Shown here: piece after piece, positions 1 through 5,855 of the stretch
Numbering within the stretch: position 1 is the stretch's first letter
How the letters are laid out: every line of letters starts with the position of its first letter
Assembly (NCBI GenBank): GCA_005239795.1
Contig: SBBH01000220.1
Coordinates: 1 to 11,183, forward strand
Length of the DNA: 11,183 nt
Reading direction: 5' to 3'
Source of the DNA: Planctomycetales bacterium
GTDB taxonomy: Bacteria > Planctomycetota > SBBH01
Program-made: the position numbers and the translations under genes
Notes under the pieces: generated by a model
The model's database searches: none
Seen by the model: only the letters and a program-made list of their open reading frames with translations
What the model was told of the DNA's origin: nothing

Positions 1-1
1 G

Positions 2-562
2 GACCGCTTCATGCGGATCGTGCCATGGCTCGATCTAGCCGGGTTCGCCTTCCTTTTTCCGCAGGGGCCGTTCCGGATCCTCTCAGAGAAAGACCAGGTC
101 CAGTATGCCTGGGCGATTTCAACCCCTGAAAAATCCGACCCCGCCGGGCGCGAGGCGTCGCTTTCGGCCCTCGAACGCATGGTGGAAACGCTCCCTGCAG
201 ATCTTCGGCGCGATCCCCGCCGGACGTTCCTCTTAGGACATTCCCAAGGGGGGTATCTGGCGCTCCATGCGCTACTACGACGGCCGGACCTTTTCGCGGG
301 GGCGGTGTCGTTGGGAGGGCGGATGAATCCGACGCTGGCGCGCCGGGACCTGGCCGGCGCGCGCGGCCGCGCGGCGCTCCTCCTGCACGGCGAGAAGGAC
401 GATCTCATTCCCCTCTCTGCCAGCGAAGAGGCGCTGGCTCTCCTCATCGAAGGGGGGGCGCGCGCCGAACTGCGCCGCTACAGCGAGGTCGGCCACTGGC
501 CGACCCGCACGATGTACACCGACGCCGGAACGTGGATCCGAGAACGGCTTGAGAAACCCTGA
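2..562 (+). CDS. alpha/beta-hydrolase (esterase / dienelactone-hydrolase-like), 5' end outside window
   Basis: The reading frame is open to the window edge (an Asp-Arg-Phe precedes the first Met at position 11), so this is probably the C-terminal part of a longer gene; the family is usually about 200-250 residues. Numbering from that Met, FPQGP (16-20) resembles the oxyanion-side segment after an early core strand. GHSQGG (76-81) is the nucleophile elbow with Ser78. HGEKDDLIP (126-134) carries the likely acid Asp130, and GHWP (161-164) carries the catalytic His162. The full Ser-Asp-His triad is therefore present and the fragment reads as an intact catalytic core. The family cleaves ester or similar bonds of small substrates; the substrate cannot be told here. 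No export signal is visible, but the true N-terminus is missing. The gene ends 79 bp before the Fe-S operon on the same strand and need not belong to it. Confidence 0.85.
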   Translation, partial: DRFMRIVPWLDLAGFAFLFPQGPFRILSEKDQVQYAWAISTPEKSDPAGREASLSALERMVETLPADLRRDPRRTFLLGHSQGGYLALHALLRRPDLFAGAVSLGGRMNPTLARRDLAGARGRAALLLHGEKDDLIPLSASEEALALLIEGGARAELRRYSEVGHWPTRTMYTDAGTWIRERLEKP

Positions 563-570
563 CCGCGCGG

Positions 571-590
571 GAAAGGCCGCTTCGCCTTTC
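571..590 (+). terminator. weak hairpin after the hydrolase gene
   Basis: A 7-bp perfect stem (gaaaggc / gcctttc) with a 6-base loop lies 9 bases after the hydrolase stop codon. No T-run follows it, so it is not a canonical intrinsic terminator; it could be a weak or factor-assisted one. The call rests only on position and pairing. Confidence 0.25.
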
Positions 591-624
591 ACTGTTGGAC
601 TGGCAGACTCAGGACTGTTGGACT
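591..624 (+). repeat. short direct repeat upstream of the Fe-S operon
   Basis: The 11-mer actgttggact occurs twice, at 591-601 and 614-624, with a 23-base period. It lies just before the first Fe-S gene, which starts at 642. Two evenly spaced copies could form a regulator site, but they may be chance or remnant sequence. I see no convincing sigma-70 promoter pair here. Confidence 0.35.
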
Positions 625-641
625 AAAGTTCGGCTGTTGCC

Positions 642-1511
642 ATGAACGAGACCGAACGTCTTGCGGCGACGCGTCGGGTGAAGCAGGTGGGCCTGACGGA
701 AGGAGGCGCCCTCGTGGTGGGGTGCGCGCCGGTGGACGCCTTCAACGAGTTCGTGCCGGAGGGACACCGCCCGCAGGACATCCTGCCCGGCGCCAAGACC
801 GTCATCGTCGCTGGGAACAAGGGGCCGACGGCCGGCGCCTGGCGGAGCCCCGACCACCGCGTGATGGAAATCACCGGTTACGACTTCCGCGAGAACGTCG
901 CGGTGCACATCATGGCGGACTTTATCGAGCGCGAATTCGGACATCAAGCGATCCAGGCCCCCTCGCTCCCGACGGCCGGCCACCATCCGCCGATGAGCAT
1001 GATGCTCTCGGCGGTCCTGGCGGGGCTGGGGACGCGCTCCCTGGCGGCCAACATCATCCTCCACCCCCAATACGGCCTCCTCTACTACGCGAGCGTGATC
1101 ACCACCCTGGAGCTCGTCCCAGACCAGCGCCTCGAAAAGAACGTCTGCCCCGCGCCCATGTGCGTGAAGGTGTATGAGGCCTCGGGAAAAACCCCCTGCA
1201 TCGCGTCCTGCCCTGCCGACGAGGGCGGCTGCCTGGACGGGAAGCTCGACCGAGAAGGAAACATCAGCGAGTCCTACTACAACCGTGAGCGCTGCCACAG
1301 CCGCGCGATGAATTTCGGCGTGGGGAGCTTCCAGAAGTCGCTGGCGGAGATCGTGAGCGAGCCGGACGGCCAAGCGCGCAAAACGATGATCTACTCCGAC
1401 TTCTTCTTCAACAATGTCTCGGCCTTGAGTTTCTATAAGGAAAGCGTGGCGCAGTGCTTCGAGTGCATGCGCGTCTGCCCGATCGGCCGCAAGGAAAAAA
1501 TCCTCAAATGA
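642..1511 (+). CDS. Fe-S protein, epoxyqueuosine-reductase-like (first tandem paralogue)
   Basis: This 289-residue protein resembles the N-terminal and ferredoxin parts of the COG1600/QueG-like group. It has an early RPQDILPGAKTVIV segment (43-56), a glycine-rich AVLAGLGTRSL segment (124-134) and a YASVITTLEL strand (149-158), then a cysteine-rich region. Cysteines 169, 174, 186, 190, 197 and 218, plus the C-terminal CFECMRVCP (C272, C275, C279), are all retained in the next gene, enough for two [4Fe-4S] clusters. It is shorter than typical QueG and lacks HEAT repeats. No signal peptide is seen, so it is presumably cytoplasmic and redox-active. The start at 642 is the only ATG after an in-frame stop at 624-626, although no Shine-Dalgarno precedes it. 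The stop overlaps the next start as ATGA. Family membership is moderately sure; function is unknown, and true epoxyqueuosine reductase activity is unlikely to be assignable. Confidence 0.85.
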   Translation: MNETERLAATRRVKQVGLTEGGALVVGCAPVDAFNEFVPEGHRPQDILPGAKTVIVAGNKGPTAGAWRSPDHRVMEITGYDFRENVAVHIMADFIEREFGHQAIQAPSLPTAGHHPPMSMMLSAVLAGLGTRSLAANIILHPQYGLLYYASVITTLELVPDQRLEKNVCPAPMCVKVYEASGKTPCIASCPADEGGCLDGKLDREGNISESYYNRERCHSRAMNFGVGSFQKSLAEIVSEPDGQARKTMIYSDFFFNNVSALSFYKESVAQCFECMRVCPIGRKEKILK

Positions 1512-2371
1512 ACGCGGACGCACCACCCAATTTGCAGGCGATCCAGGAAAGCCTGAAAGCCTACGCCCTCAAAAACGGCGCCCTGTGCGCCGGCGTCGCG
1601 CCGGCCGAGGCGTTCGACGAGGCGCCCGAGGGATTCCGGCCCGCCGATCTCCTCCCCAACGCCAAAAGCGTCGTCGTGGTCGGCGGCGCGCAGCCCCGCG
1701 CGGGGGATTGGATAAGCCCGGTACACGAGCATATGGAAAGCATGGGGACAAGCGAGCGGATCAACGCACTGGCGCTCAAACTCGCTAAGCAGATCGAGGA
1801 ACGCTGCGGCTATTACGCGCTCTTCGTCCCGCCCGGCGTGAACAAGGCCAACCAGCCTTTTTTGAGCATCTCCTATGCCGCCGTCCTAGCGGGGTGCGGC
1901 TCCCGGAGCCTCGCGGGGCCGGTCCTCCACGAGAAATACGGTTTCATGTACTACGCGGCGGTGATCACGACATTGCCTCTCCCCGGCGACGCGCCGGCCG
2001 CCCCCGCGTGTCCTGCCCCGGAATGCCTCGACATGTGGGGTGAACGAGGGACAACCCCCTGCCTCGACATCTGCCCCATTAACCAGGGGGGATGCCTCGG
2101 CGGGAAAATCGAGGAAGGGAAATTCGTCGAGCGGAGTTTTAACCGCGTGCGCTGTGCCACGAGGGTCCACACCCACTGGGTCCCCGGATTCCAAAAAGTC
2201 CTGGAGGAGACGCTGAACGAATCCGACCCCGAAAGACGCAAGATGATGCTCTACAGCAGTTTCTTCACGCGCACCCTGTGGTCGATCACTTATGCTGCCC
2301 AGAGCCAGGCTCAGTGCTTCGAATGCATGCGGGTCTGCCCCGTCGGCAAGGAGCACCGCGCCAAGAAATGA
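1508..2371 (+). CDS. Fe-S protein, epoxyqueuosine-reductase-like (second tandem paralogue)
   Basis: This 287-residue paralogue of the preceding gene aligns with it over the full length: RPADLLPNAKSVVV (44-57), AVLAGCGSRSLAG (125-137), YAAVITTLPL (149-158). Its cysteines match one for one: C168, C173, C185, C189, C196, C216, C270, C273 and C277. The start at 1508 overlaps the upstream TGA (ATGA), which implies translational coupling and near-stoichiometric production. A longer frame opens at 1454, but it lies inside the upstream gene and its extra residues match nothing in the paralogue. Cys27, Cys100 and Cys130 are specific to this copy. The pair could act as a heterodimer with each subunit carrying clusters; that is inference. 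No membrane segment or signal peptide is visible. Like its partner it is related to QueG-type ferredoxin proteins, without evidence for a specific reaction. Confidence 0.85.
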   Translation: MNADAPPNLQAIQESLKAYALKNGALCAGVAPAEAFDEAPEGFRPADLLPNAKSVVVVGGAQPRAGDWISPVHEHMESMGTSERINALALKLAKQIEERCGYYALFVPPGVNKANQPFLSISYAAVLAGCGSRSLAGPVLHEKYGFMYYAAVITTLPLPGDAPAAPACPAPECLDMWGERGTTPCLDICPINQGGCLGGKIEEGKFVERSFNRVRCATRVHTHWVPGFQKVLEETLNESDPERRKMMLYSSFFTRTLWSITYAAQSQAQCFECMRVCPVGKEHRAKK

Positions 2372-2381
2372 GAGGCCCCCC

Positions 2382-2708
2382 ATGAGTTTTTATTTTCTGG
2401 ATCCCGCCACCTACCGGAAGTACAAGGATGAGGTCCTGCGCCTCTCGGATTCGTTCCAGATCAACATCCAGGAGCACCTCAAGAAAGGGGAGCGCCGCCG
2501 GCCGCTCTCAGACGCCGAGATCGCCCAGAAGCTCGGCCTTGAGGAACGCCTCGTGCGCGAGATCCGCGTCGTCGCCGAACGGGATTTCTACCCCATCGAC
2601 GAATGGGAAAAGGCGTTGGATTTCAAGCGGCAGGCCTGCCGCGAATACCACAAGCGCGGCGTCAGCTACGCCACGGAAAAATACATCAAGAAGAGAAAGA
2701 ACGCGTAA
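2382..2708 (+). CDS. small hypothetical protein with HTH-like segment, third gene of the Fe-S operon
   Basis: A 108-residue basic protein begins 10 bases after the second Fe-S gene, with a plausible GAGAGG ribosome site just ahead of the ATG at 2382. A longer in-frame opening from 2292 lies within the upstream gene and is rejected. Residues 42-62 (LSDAEIAQKLGL followed by EERLVREI) have the pattern of a helix-turn-helix or sigma-like recognition unit. The surroundings are charged and helical, and the C-terminus ends in KKRKNA. I do not recognise the family. It could be a small DNA-binding regulator of the operon or a partner subunit of the Fe-S proteins. Spacing strongly supports co-transcription with them. 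A short perfect inverted repeat follows its stop codon. Confidence 0.75.
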   Translation: MSFYFLDPATYRKYKDEVLRLSDSFQINIQEHLKKGERRRPLSDAEIAQKLGLEERLVREIRVVAERDFYPIDEWEKALDFKRQACREYHKRGVSYATEKYIKKRKNA

Positions 2709-2735
2709 AAAATCATTTGCTGGGGGTGGATCGCC

Positions 2736-2759
2736 TTTTTCGGAAGACATTCCGAAAAA
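2736..2759. repeat. perfect 10-bp inverted repeat after the Fe-S operon
   Basis: tttttcggaa (2736-2745) and ttccgaaaaa (2750-2759) pair perfectly around a gaca loop, 27 bases after the small HTH-like gene. The T-run is the 5' arm and the A-run the 3' arm on both strands. No free T-tract therefore follows the stem in either direction, and it does not fit the standard intrinsic terminator pattern. It may still slow or end transcription, or be a protein site. Confidence 0.5.
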
Positions 2760-2801
2760 AATACGCCCCTTTTGGCGGTTCGCGTTTTCGCGGGACGCTT
2801 G

Positions 2802-2897
2802 CCGGACGAACCATTCCCCAAGGTCCGGCCCTGCCTGCGCCGCGTTCGTCCGGGGTTCGAATGTGTCGCGGCAGGCAGGTCGCTCGAGTGCCGCGAC
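2802..2897 (+). repeat. overlapping, mutually exclusive inverted repeats
   Basis: Three perfect pairings share this stretch: 2802-2811 with 2844-2853 (10 bp, ccggacgaac type), 2830-2838 with 2871-2879 (9 bp, cctgcctgc type) and 2865-2873 with 2889-2897 (9 bp, gtcgcggca type). The last two compete for bases 2871-2873, and the first two interleave, so not all can form together. A 9-bp pair (2899-2907 with 2944-2952) follows. Such alternatives occur in switching RNAs and in decayed repeat clusters; which applies is open. Confidence 0.45.
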
Positions 2898-2960
2898 GGC
2901 TGAGGTGGAACTGATGGTGGGTTATCCCTTCGATGGAGGTACGCACCTCAGCCTGCGGCA

Positions 2961-3002
2961 TCCGCCTACGCGGATTTACCGCTCCGGCGGACCCGCCGGC
3001 AC
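2961..3002 (+). repeat. palindromic REP-like repeat, copy 1
   Basis: The unit reads tccgcctacgcg, about 12 variable bases, then cggcggacccgccgg and a final cac. Its second half is a near-perfect palindrome (ccggcgg / ccgccgg, 2984-2990 and 2993-2999), and the first half folds as atccgc / gcggat. It matches the reverse complement of 3223-3264. Confidence 0.6.
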
Positions 3003-3202
3003 AAAGTGGAGGCGGGCACGCCCGCGAAAACGCTCCCGCCATGGGGCGCGTACTTCCTTATGAATCCCGCGCGCGGATAAAAAACAACAGAGCTTCCCCC
3101 GCCCACCCAAGAGGTATCGCCGTCCCTATCCGCTCCACCGCGACCGTCACCGAACTCGAGTGAGGCATGGGTTGGGGAAATGTCTCCATGCCGAACGTCT
3201 TC

Positions 3203-3237
3203 GGCCCGCCTTCGCACCATTGGTGCTCCGGCGGGTC
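3203..3237. repeat. interrupted hairpin overlapping repeat copy 2
   Basis: cccgcc (3205-3210) pairs with ggcggg (3230-3235), extended by a G-U and a G-C pair. Inside it gcacc (3214-3218) pairs with ggtgc (3222-3226) around an att loop, leaving a symmetrical 3x3 internal loop. It overlaps the start of repeat copy 2. Confidence 0.4.
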
Positions 3238-3264
3238 CGCCGTCGCGCGAAGCGCATAGGCAGA
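3223..3264 (-). repeat. palindromic REP-like repeat, copy 2 (inverted)
   Basis: Read on the minus strand this is tctgcctatgcg, about 10 variable bases, then cggcggacccgccgg and agcac. That is the same layout as 2961-3002 with C/T changes in the outer block and a perfectly kept 15-base core. Two copies facing each other in one gap resemble the arrangement of bacterial REP/BIME elements. Confidence 0.6.
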
Positions 3265-3372
3265 AGAACGCGACCGCCGGTAGGGCCGCGTCAAAAACGG
3301 CTGCCCGAAGGCGGTGTCTTGCGTGAAAACATCTCCCACGACACGAGTGGATTTAGAATTGCGAGATAGGGC

Positions 3373-5814
3373 TTAGTGCCATTCCACGATGACGGCGCCG
3401 GAGCGGCATGTTTCGAGCACCTCGGCTCCCGCGTCGCGGTAAGCCTTGAGCACTTCAGGCGAAGCGAATCCCGGCCGGGCGCTGTTGACGGCCAGGCGCG
3501 GCCGCGCCGCGCGCGCGAGGTCCGCCGCCTTTTCCATCGCCGAGCCGTGGTGCGGGATCGCGACGACAGCGGCCTCGATTTGCTCGGCGGGCCGCGCGAG
3601 GAAAATTTCGGCTCCGCGGTCCTCCAGATCCCCTGTCCACAACAGGTGCACCGGCTCGCCTGGCGCGAGGATCCTCCGCTCGATGCCGTCGACAAATCCG
3701 CGCGCGCGCAAAACCGTCCCCGACGGGCTCCCCCTCACCGCACGGACGACAAGCGACAGGTCGTTCGCCTGGCGTACCGGGTTAAACCCTACGGCAAGCG
3801 GCGGATGCAAGACCTCAAGCGACCAGGCGCTGGATCCCAAGGGAAGAAGGTCACCCGCCGAGGCGCTGCGGCAGGCGGCCCCCGCGCGCCGGATCATCTC
3901 CAAAACGACGCGCCCCGCCGGCACCGATTCGAACTGGGGGCTCGTGACAACCTCGCCCACGGGAAAGCGCCGCAGGAGGCTCGCGACGCCGCTCGCGTGA
4001 TCGGCATGGGGATGCGAAAGAACCAAAAGATCGATCCGCCGCACGCCCCGTTCCCAGAGCGCGGGTGCCACGGCCAGCGGCGTCGGATCGCGCCCTCCAT
4101 AGGCGCCGCAGTCGTACATCGCCGTGCGGCCGTCATCCGTCACGAGAAACGAGCAGAGCCCTTGGCGCACGTCGAGAACGACGAATCCGGGAATCGGCTT
4201 CCCGACCCAGAGAAAACTCCCCCAGACAACCGCCAAAAAAACCGCCAAGGCCGCCGCAAGAAAACGGCCACGGCGAGCAGCGGAAGAAAGCGCGCGGTCG
4301 GCGCGCCCAAATCCCAGAAACAGAAGAGCCAAAAACGCAAAAACCCCTGCCGCCAGCGGCGCGGGGAGGTAAACGTGGCCCGCCGGGACCTGAGCCAACA
4401 TCCCCGCCAGCGACGAGATGATCTGCACGCAAGCGTCGAGCCCCGTGGCGAGAGTCTCCGCCCCCGACAGATTGAGCGCCGAAGCGCCCGCCAGGGTGAA
4501 TCCTCCCAAGAGCACGGCGCAGAAAAACGGCGACAGAATCAGATTCGCCGCCACCGTGATGGGTGTCACGATATGAAAATGCATGAGAACCACGGGAGCC
4601 GTCGCGATCCAGGCCGCGAGCGACACTGCCGCGGCGTCCCGGAGCCACTGCCCCGCCGCCCGGGTCGTCGATCCAAGCGCCCCGCGCGGACGCACGAGGG
4701 TTTCCTTGTCCCGCTCCCGGGCCGGAGCGACGCGCAAAAAGACAATTCCCAAACACGCCAGGAACGAAAGCTGAAAACCGGGCAGATAAAGCTGGTGGGG
4801 CGAAATCAACAGGATCGCCGTGAAGGCGAGCGCCAGGGCGCTCGCCGCATCCCGGGGGCGCCTCACGAGATCTGACCCCAAAAGCGCCGTCGCCAGGACT
4901 GCCGCGCGCGTCACCGACGGGGCGAACCCCACCAGCCACGCGTAGGCCCATGCGCCGCCGATCAGAAGAACAGCCCGTATCGGCACCGAGACAGCGATAA
5001 TCCGCAGGGTCGCTGCCAGAGGCCCCAGAAGAAACACGAGGTGCAGACCCGAGACCGCCAGGAAATGAACGGTCCCCGTCTCCACGAAAGCGTCGCTCAT
5101 CTCACCGGGGAGCTCGCCGCGGATCCCCAGAAGAAGCGCCTTGAGGAAGGCGGACGTCTCCTGAGGCGCGTGCGCGTCGATCGCTCGGGAGACGGCTCCG
5201 AGAAGCCAAGTCCTCGCGCTCCCGGCCTCCGGCGGCGGGACGACTTCCTCAACATCGGAAGCAGCCATTGAAATGACGGCCCGGATCCCGGCGCGCCGCC
5301 CCATCGTCGCCAGATCCGGCTCGCCGGGGTTGGCTGGCGGGGCCGGATATGTCAGGCGTCCCGTCCCCTGCACCTCGGCCCCTTCCGCAAGGTCGGATCT
5401 CGACGGAAGAAACAGACGCACGCGTCCCGAGACGAGAATCTCCCCTCCCTCTGGCCGAAGGCGCGTCATGCGGGCGACGGCGGCGCACCCTGGACGGCCG
5501 CCGGGTGCAGGATCAAGCACACGCGGCTCTTCCTCGAGGATCGCGGAGAATCTCAGCGGGCCGCTCGACGCGGCGTGACGAGCGAAATGGTCACAGGCCA
5601 GCCGCGTAAAAGTGGCGTGGGCGCGCAAGCTCCCCGCCGAGAACCAGAGGAGCGCCACCACCCCTGCCCACAGGAGGTCCCGGCGCGTGGAAAGGCGCAT
5701 CCCCGCCGCGGCGCAGGCGGCCCCGAGCCCGGCGGCCGCGACTCCTGCGATGGCGCTTTCGCCCAAGATCCCGAAAGCCAACCCCGCGGCCGCCCACACC
5801 AGGGGGCGTTTCAT
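3373..5814 (-). CDS. comEC: ComEC/Rec2-family DNA internalisation channel
   Basis: This inner-membrane protein of 813 residues moves single-stranded DNA into the cytoplasm during natural transformation. The N-terminus has two or more membrane helices, then a soluble OB-like domain (DUF4131 type) ending in NPGEPDLATMGRRAGIRAVI. The Competence domain follows, with ALLLGIRGELP and HFLAVSGLHL before many hydrophobic helices. The C-terminal third is a metallo-beta-lactamase fold, with HPHADH at about 601-606 and HHGS at about 755-758. Length and domain order match full-length ComEC. The start at 5814 (MKRPLVW) is preferred over 5865, since the longer form overlaps the divergent gene and the added residues are not membrane-like. 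No close Shine-Dalgarno is seen; a GGAGG lies 22 bases upstream beyond a small hairpin. The usual DVGQGD motif reads DVRQGL, which may affect the nuclease-like domain. No other competence gene is adjacent. Confidence 0.92.
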   Translation of the reverse strand: MKRPLVWAAAGLAFGILGESAIAGVAAAGLGAACAAAGMRLSTRRDLLWAGVVALLWFSAGSLRAHATFTRLACDHFARHAASSGPLRFSAILEEEPRVLDPAPGGRPGCAAVARMTRLRPEGGEILVSGRVRLFLPSRSDLAEGAEVQGTGRLTYPAPPANPGEPDLATMGRRAGIRAVISMAASDVEEVVPPPEAGSARTWLLGAVSRAIDAHAPQETSAFLKALLLGIRGELPGEMSDAFVETGTVHFLAVSGLHLVFLLGPLAATLRIIAVSVPIRAVLLIGGAWAYAWLVGFAPSVTRAAVLATALLGSDLVRRPRDAASALALAFTAILLISPHQLYLPGFQLSFLACLGIVFLRVAPARERDKETLVRPRGALGSTTRAAGQWLRDAAAVSLAAWIATAPVVLMHFHIVTPITVAANLILSPFFCAVLLGGFTLAGASALNLSGAETLATGLDACVQIISSLAGMLAQVPAGHVYLPAPLAAGVFAFLALLFLGFGRADRALSSAARRGRFLAAALAVFLAVVWGSFLWVGKPIPGFVVLDVRQGLCSFLVTDDGRTAMYDCGAYGGRDPTPLAVAPALWERGVRRIDLLVLSHPHADHASGVASLLRRFPVGEVVTSPQFESVPAGRVVLEMIRRAGAACRSASAGDLLPLGSSAWSLEVLHPPLAVGFNPVRQANDLSLVVRAVRGSPSGTVLRARGFVDGIERRILAPGEPVHLLWTGDLEDRGAEIFLARPAEQIEAAVVAIPHHGSAMEKAADLARAARPRLAVNSARPGFASPEVLKAYRDAGAEVLETCRSGAVIVEWH

Positions 5815-5825
5815 TTGCGCATGGT

Positions 5826-5855
5826 AGGGGAAAGCCCCTCCGCTACAATTGTCCC
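5826..5855 (+). promoter_or_regulatory. divergent promoter region between comEC and the trpD-like gene
   Basis: Only 41 bp separate the two divergent starts. TACAAT at 5844-5849 is a good -10 box for the plus-strand gene. Its expected start of transcription, about 7 bases on, falls on the ATG at 5856, which suggests a leaderless message. No good -35 is visible at the right distance. The palindrome acaattgt (5845-5852) and the inverted repeat agggg / cccct (5826-5839) could be operator sites serving both genes. Confidence 0.4.

Larger units (their letters stand above)
2709..3372. other. 664-bp gap rich in hairpins, no credible gene
   Basis: None of the short open frames here has a ribosome site, a recognisable motif or sensible composition, so I call no gene. 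The stretch is instead packed with inverted repeats: 2736-2759, 2802-2853, 2830-2879, 2865-2897, 2899-2952, 2960-2975, 2984-2999, 3012-3025, 3164-3192 and 3203-3237. Two copies of one palindromic repeat lie in opposite orientation (listed separately). It separates the end of the Fe-S operon from the end of the convergent comEC gene, a common place for REP-like elements to accumulate. It could also encode a structured RNA. Confidence 0.6.

Noticed and set aside
609..1526. 305-codon minus-strand frame opposite the first Fe-S gene
   Set aside because: The plus-strand frame has conserved cysteines and a paralogue next door; the minus-strand product is His/Arg/Asp-rich with no motif.
2292..2381. 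Longer N-terminus for the 108-residue HTH-like protein
   Set aside because: The extra 30 residues come from the out-of-frame 3' end of the Fe-S gene, and a ribosome site points to 2382.
2736..2759. Intrinsic terminator of the Fe-S operon
   Set aside because: The stem is perfect, but its T-run is the 5' arm on both strands and no T-tract follows, so it is kept as an inverted repeat only.
2853..2897. tRNA-like GGTTCGAAT segment
   Set aside because: The flanking bases do not form the T-arm stem, and no acceptor, D or anticodon arms can be drawn around it.
3058..3339. Minus-strand frame of 93 codons in the large gap
   Set aside because: It crosses the palindromic repeat and several hairpins, has no ribosome site or motif, and reads like translated repeat DNA.
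3376..4875. Long open frame (499 codons) on the plus strand opposite comEC
   Set aside because: It is antisense to a full-length ComEC with clear motifs, its residues are Arg/Pro/Gly-rich as expected of a GC-rich shadow frame, and it has no domain.
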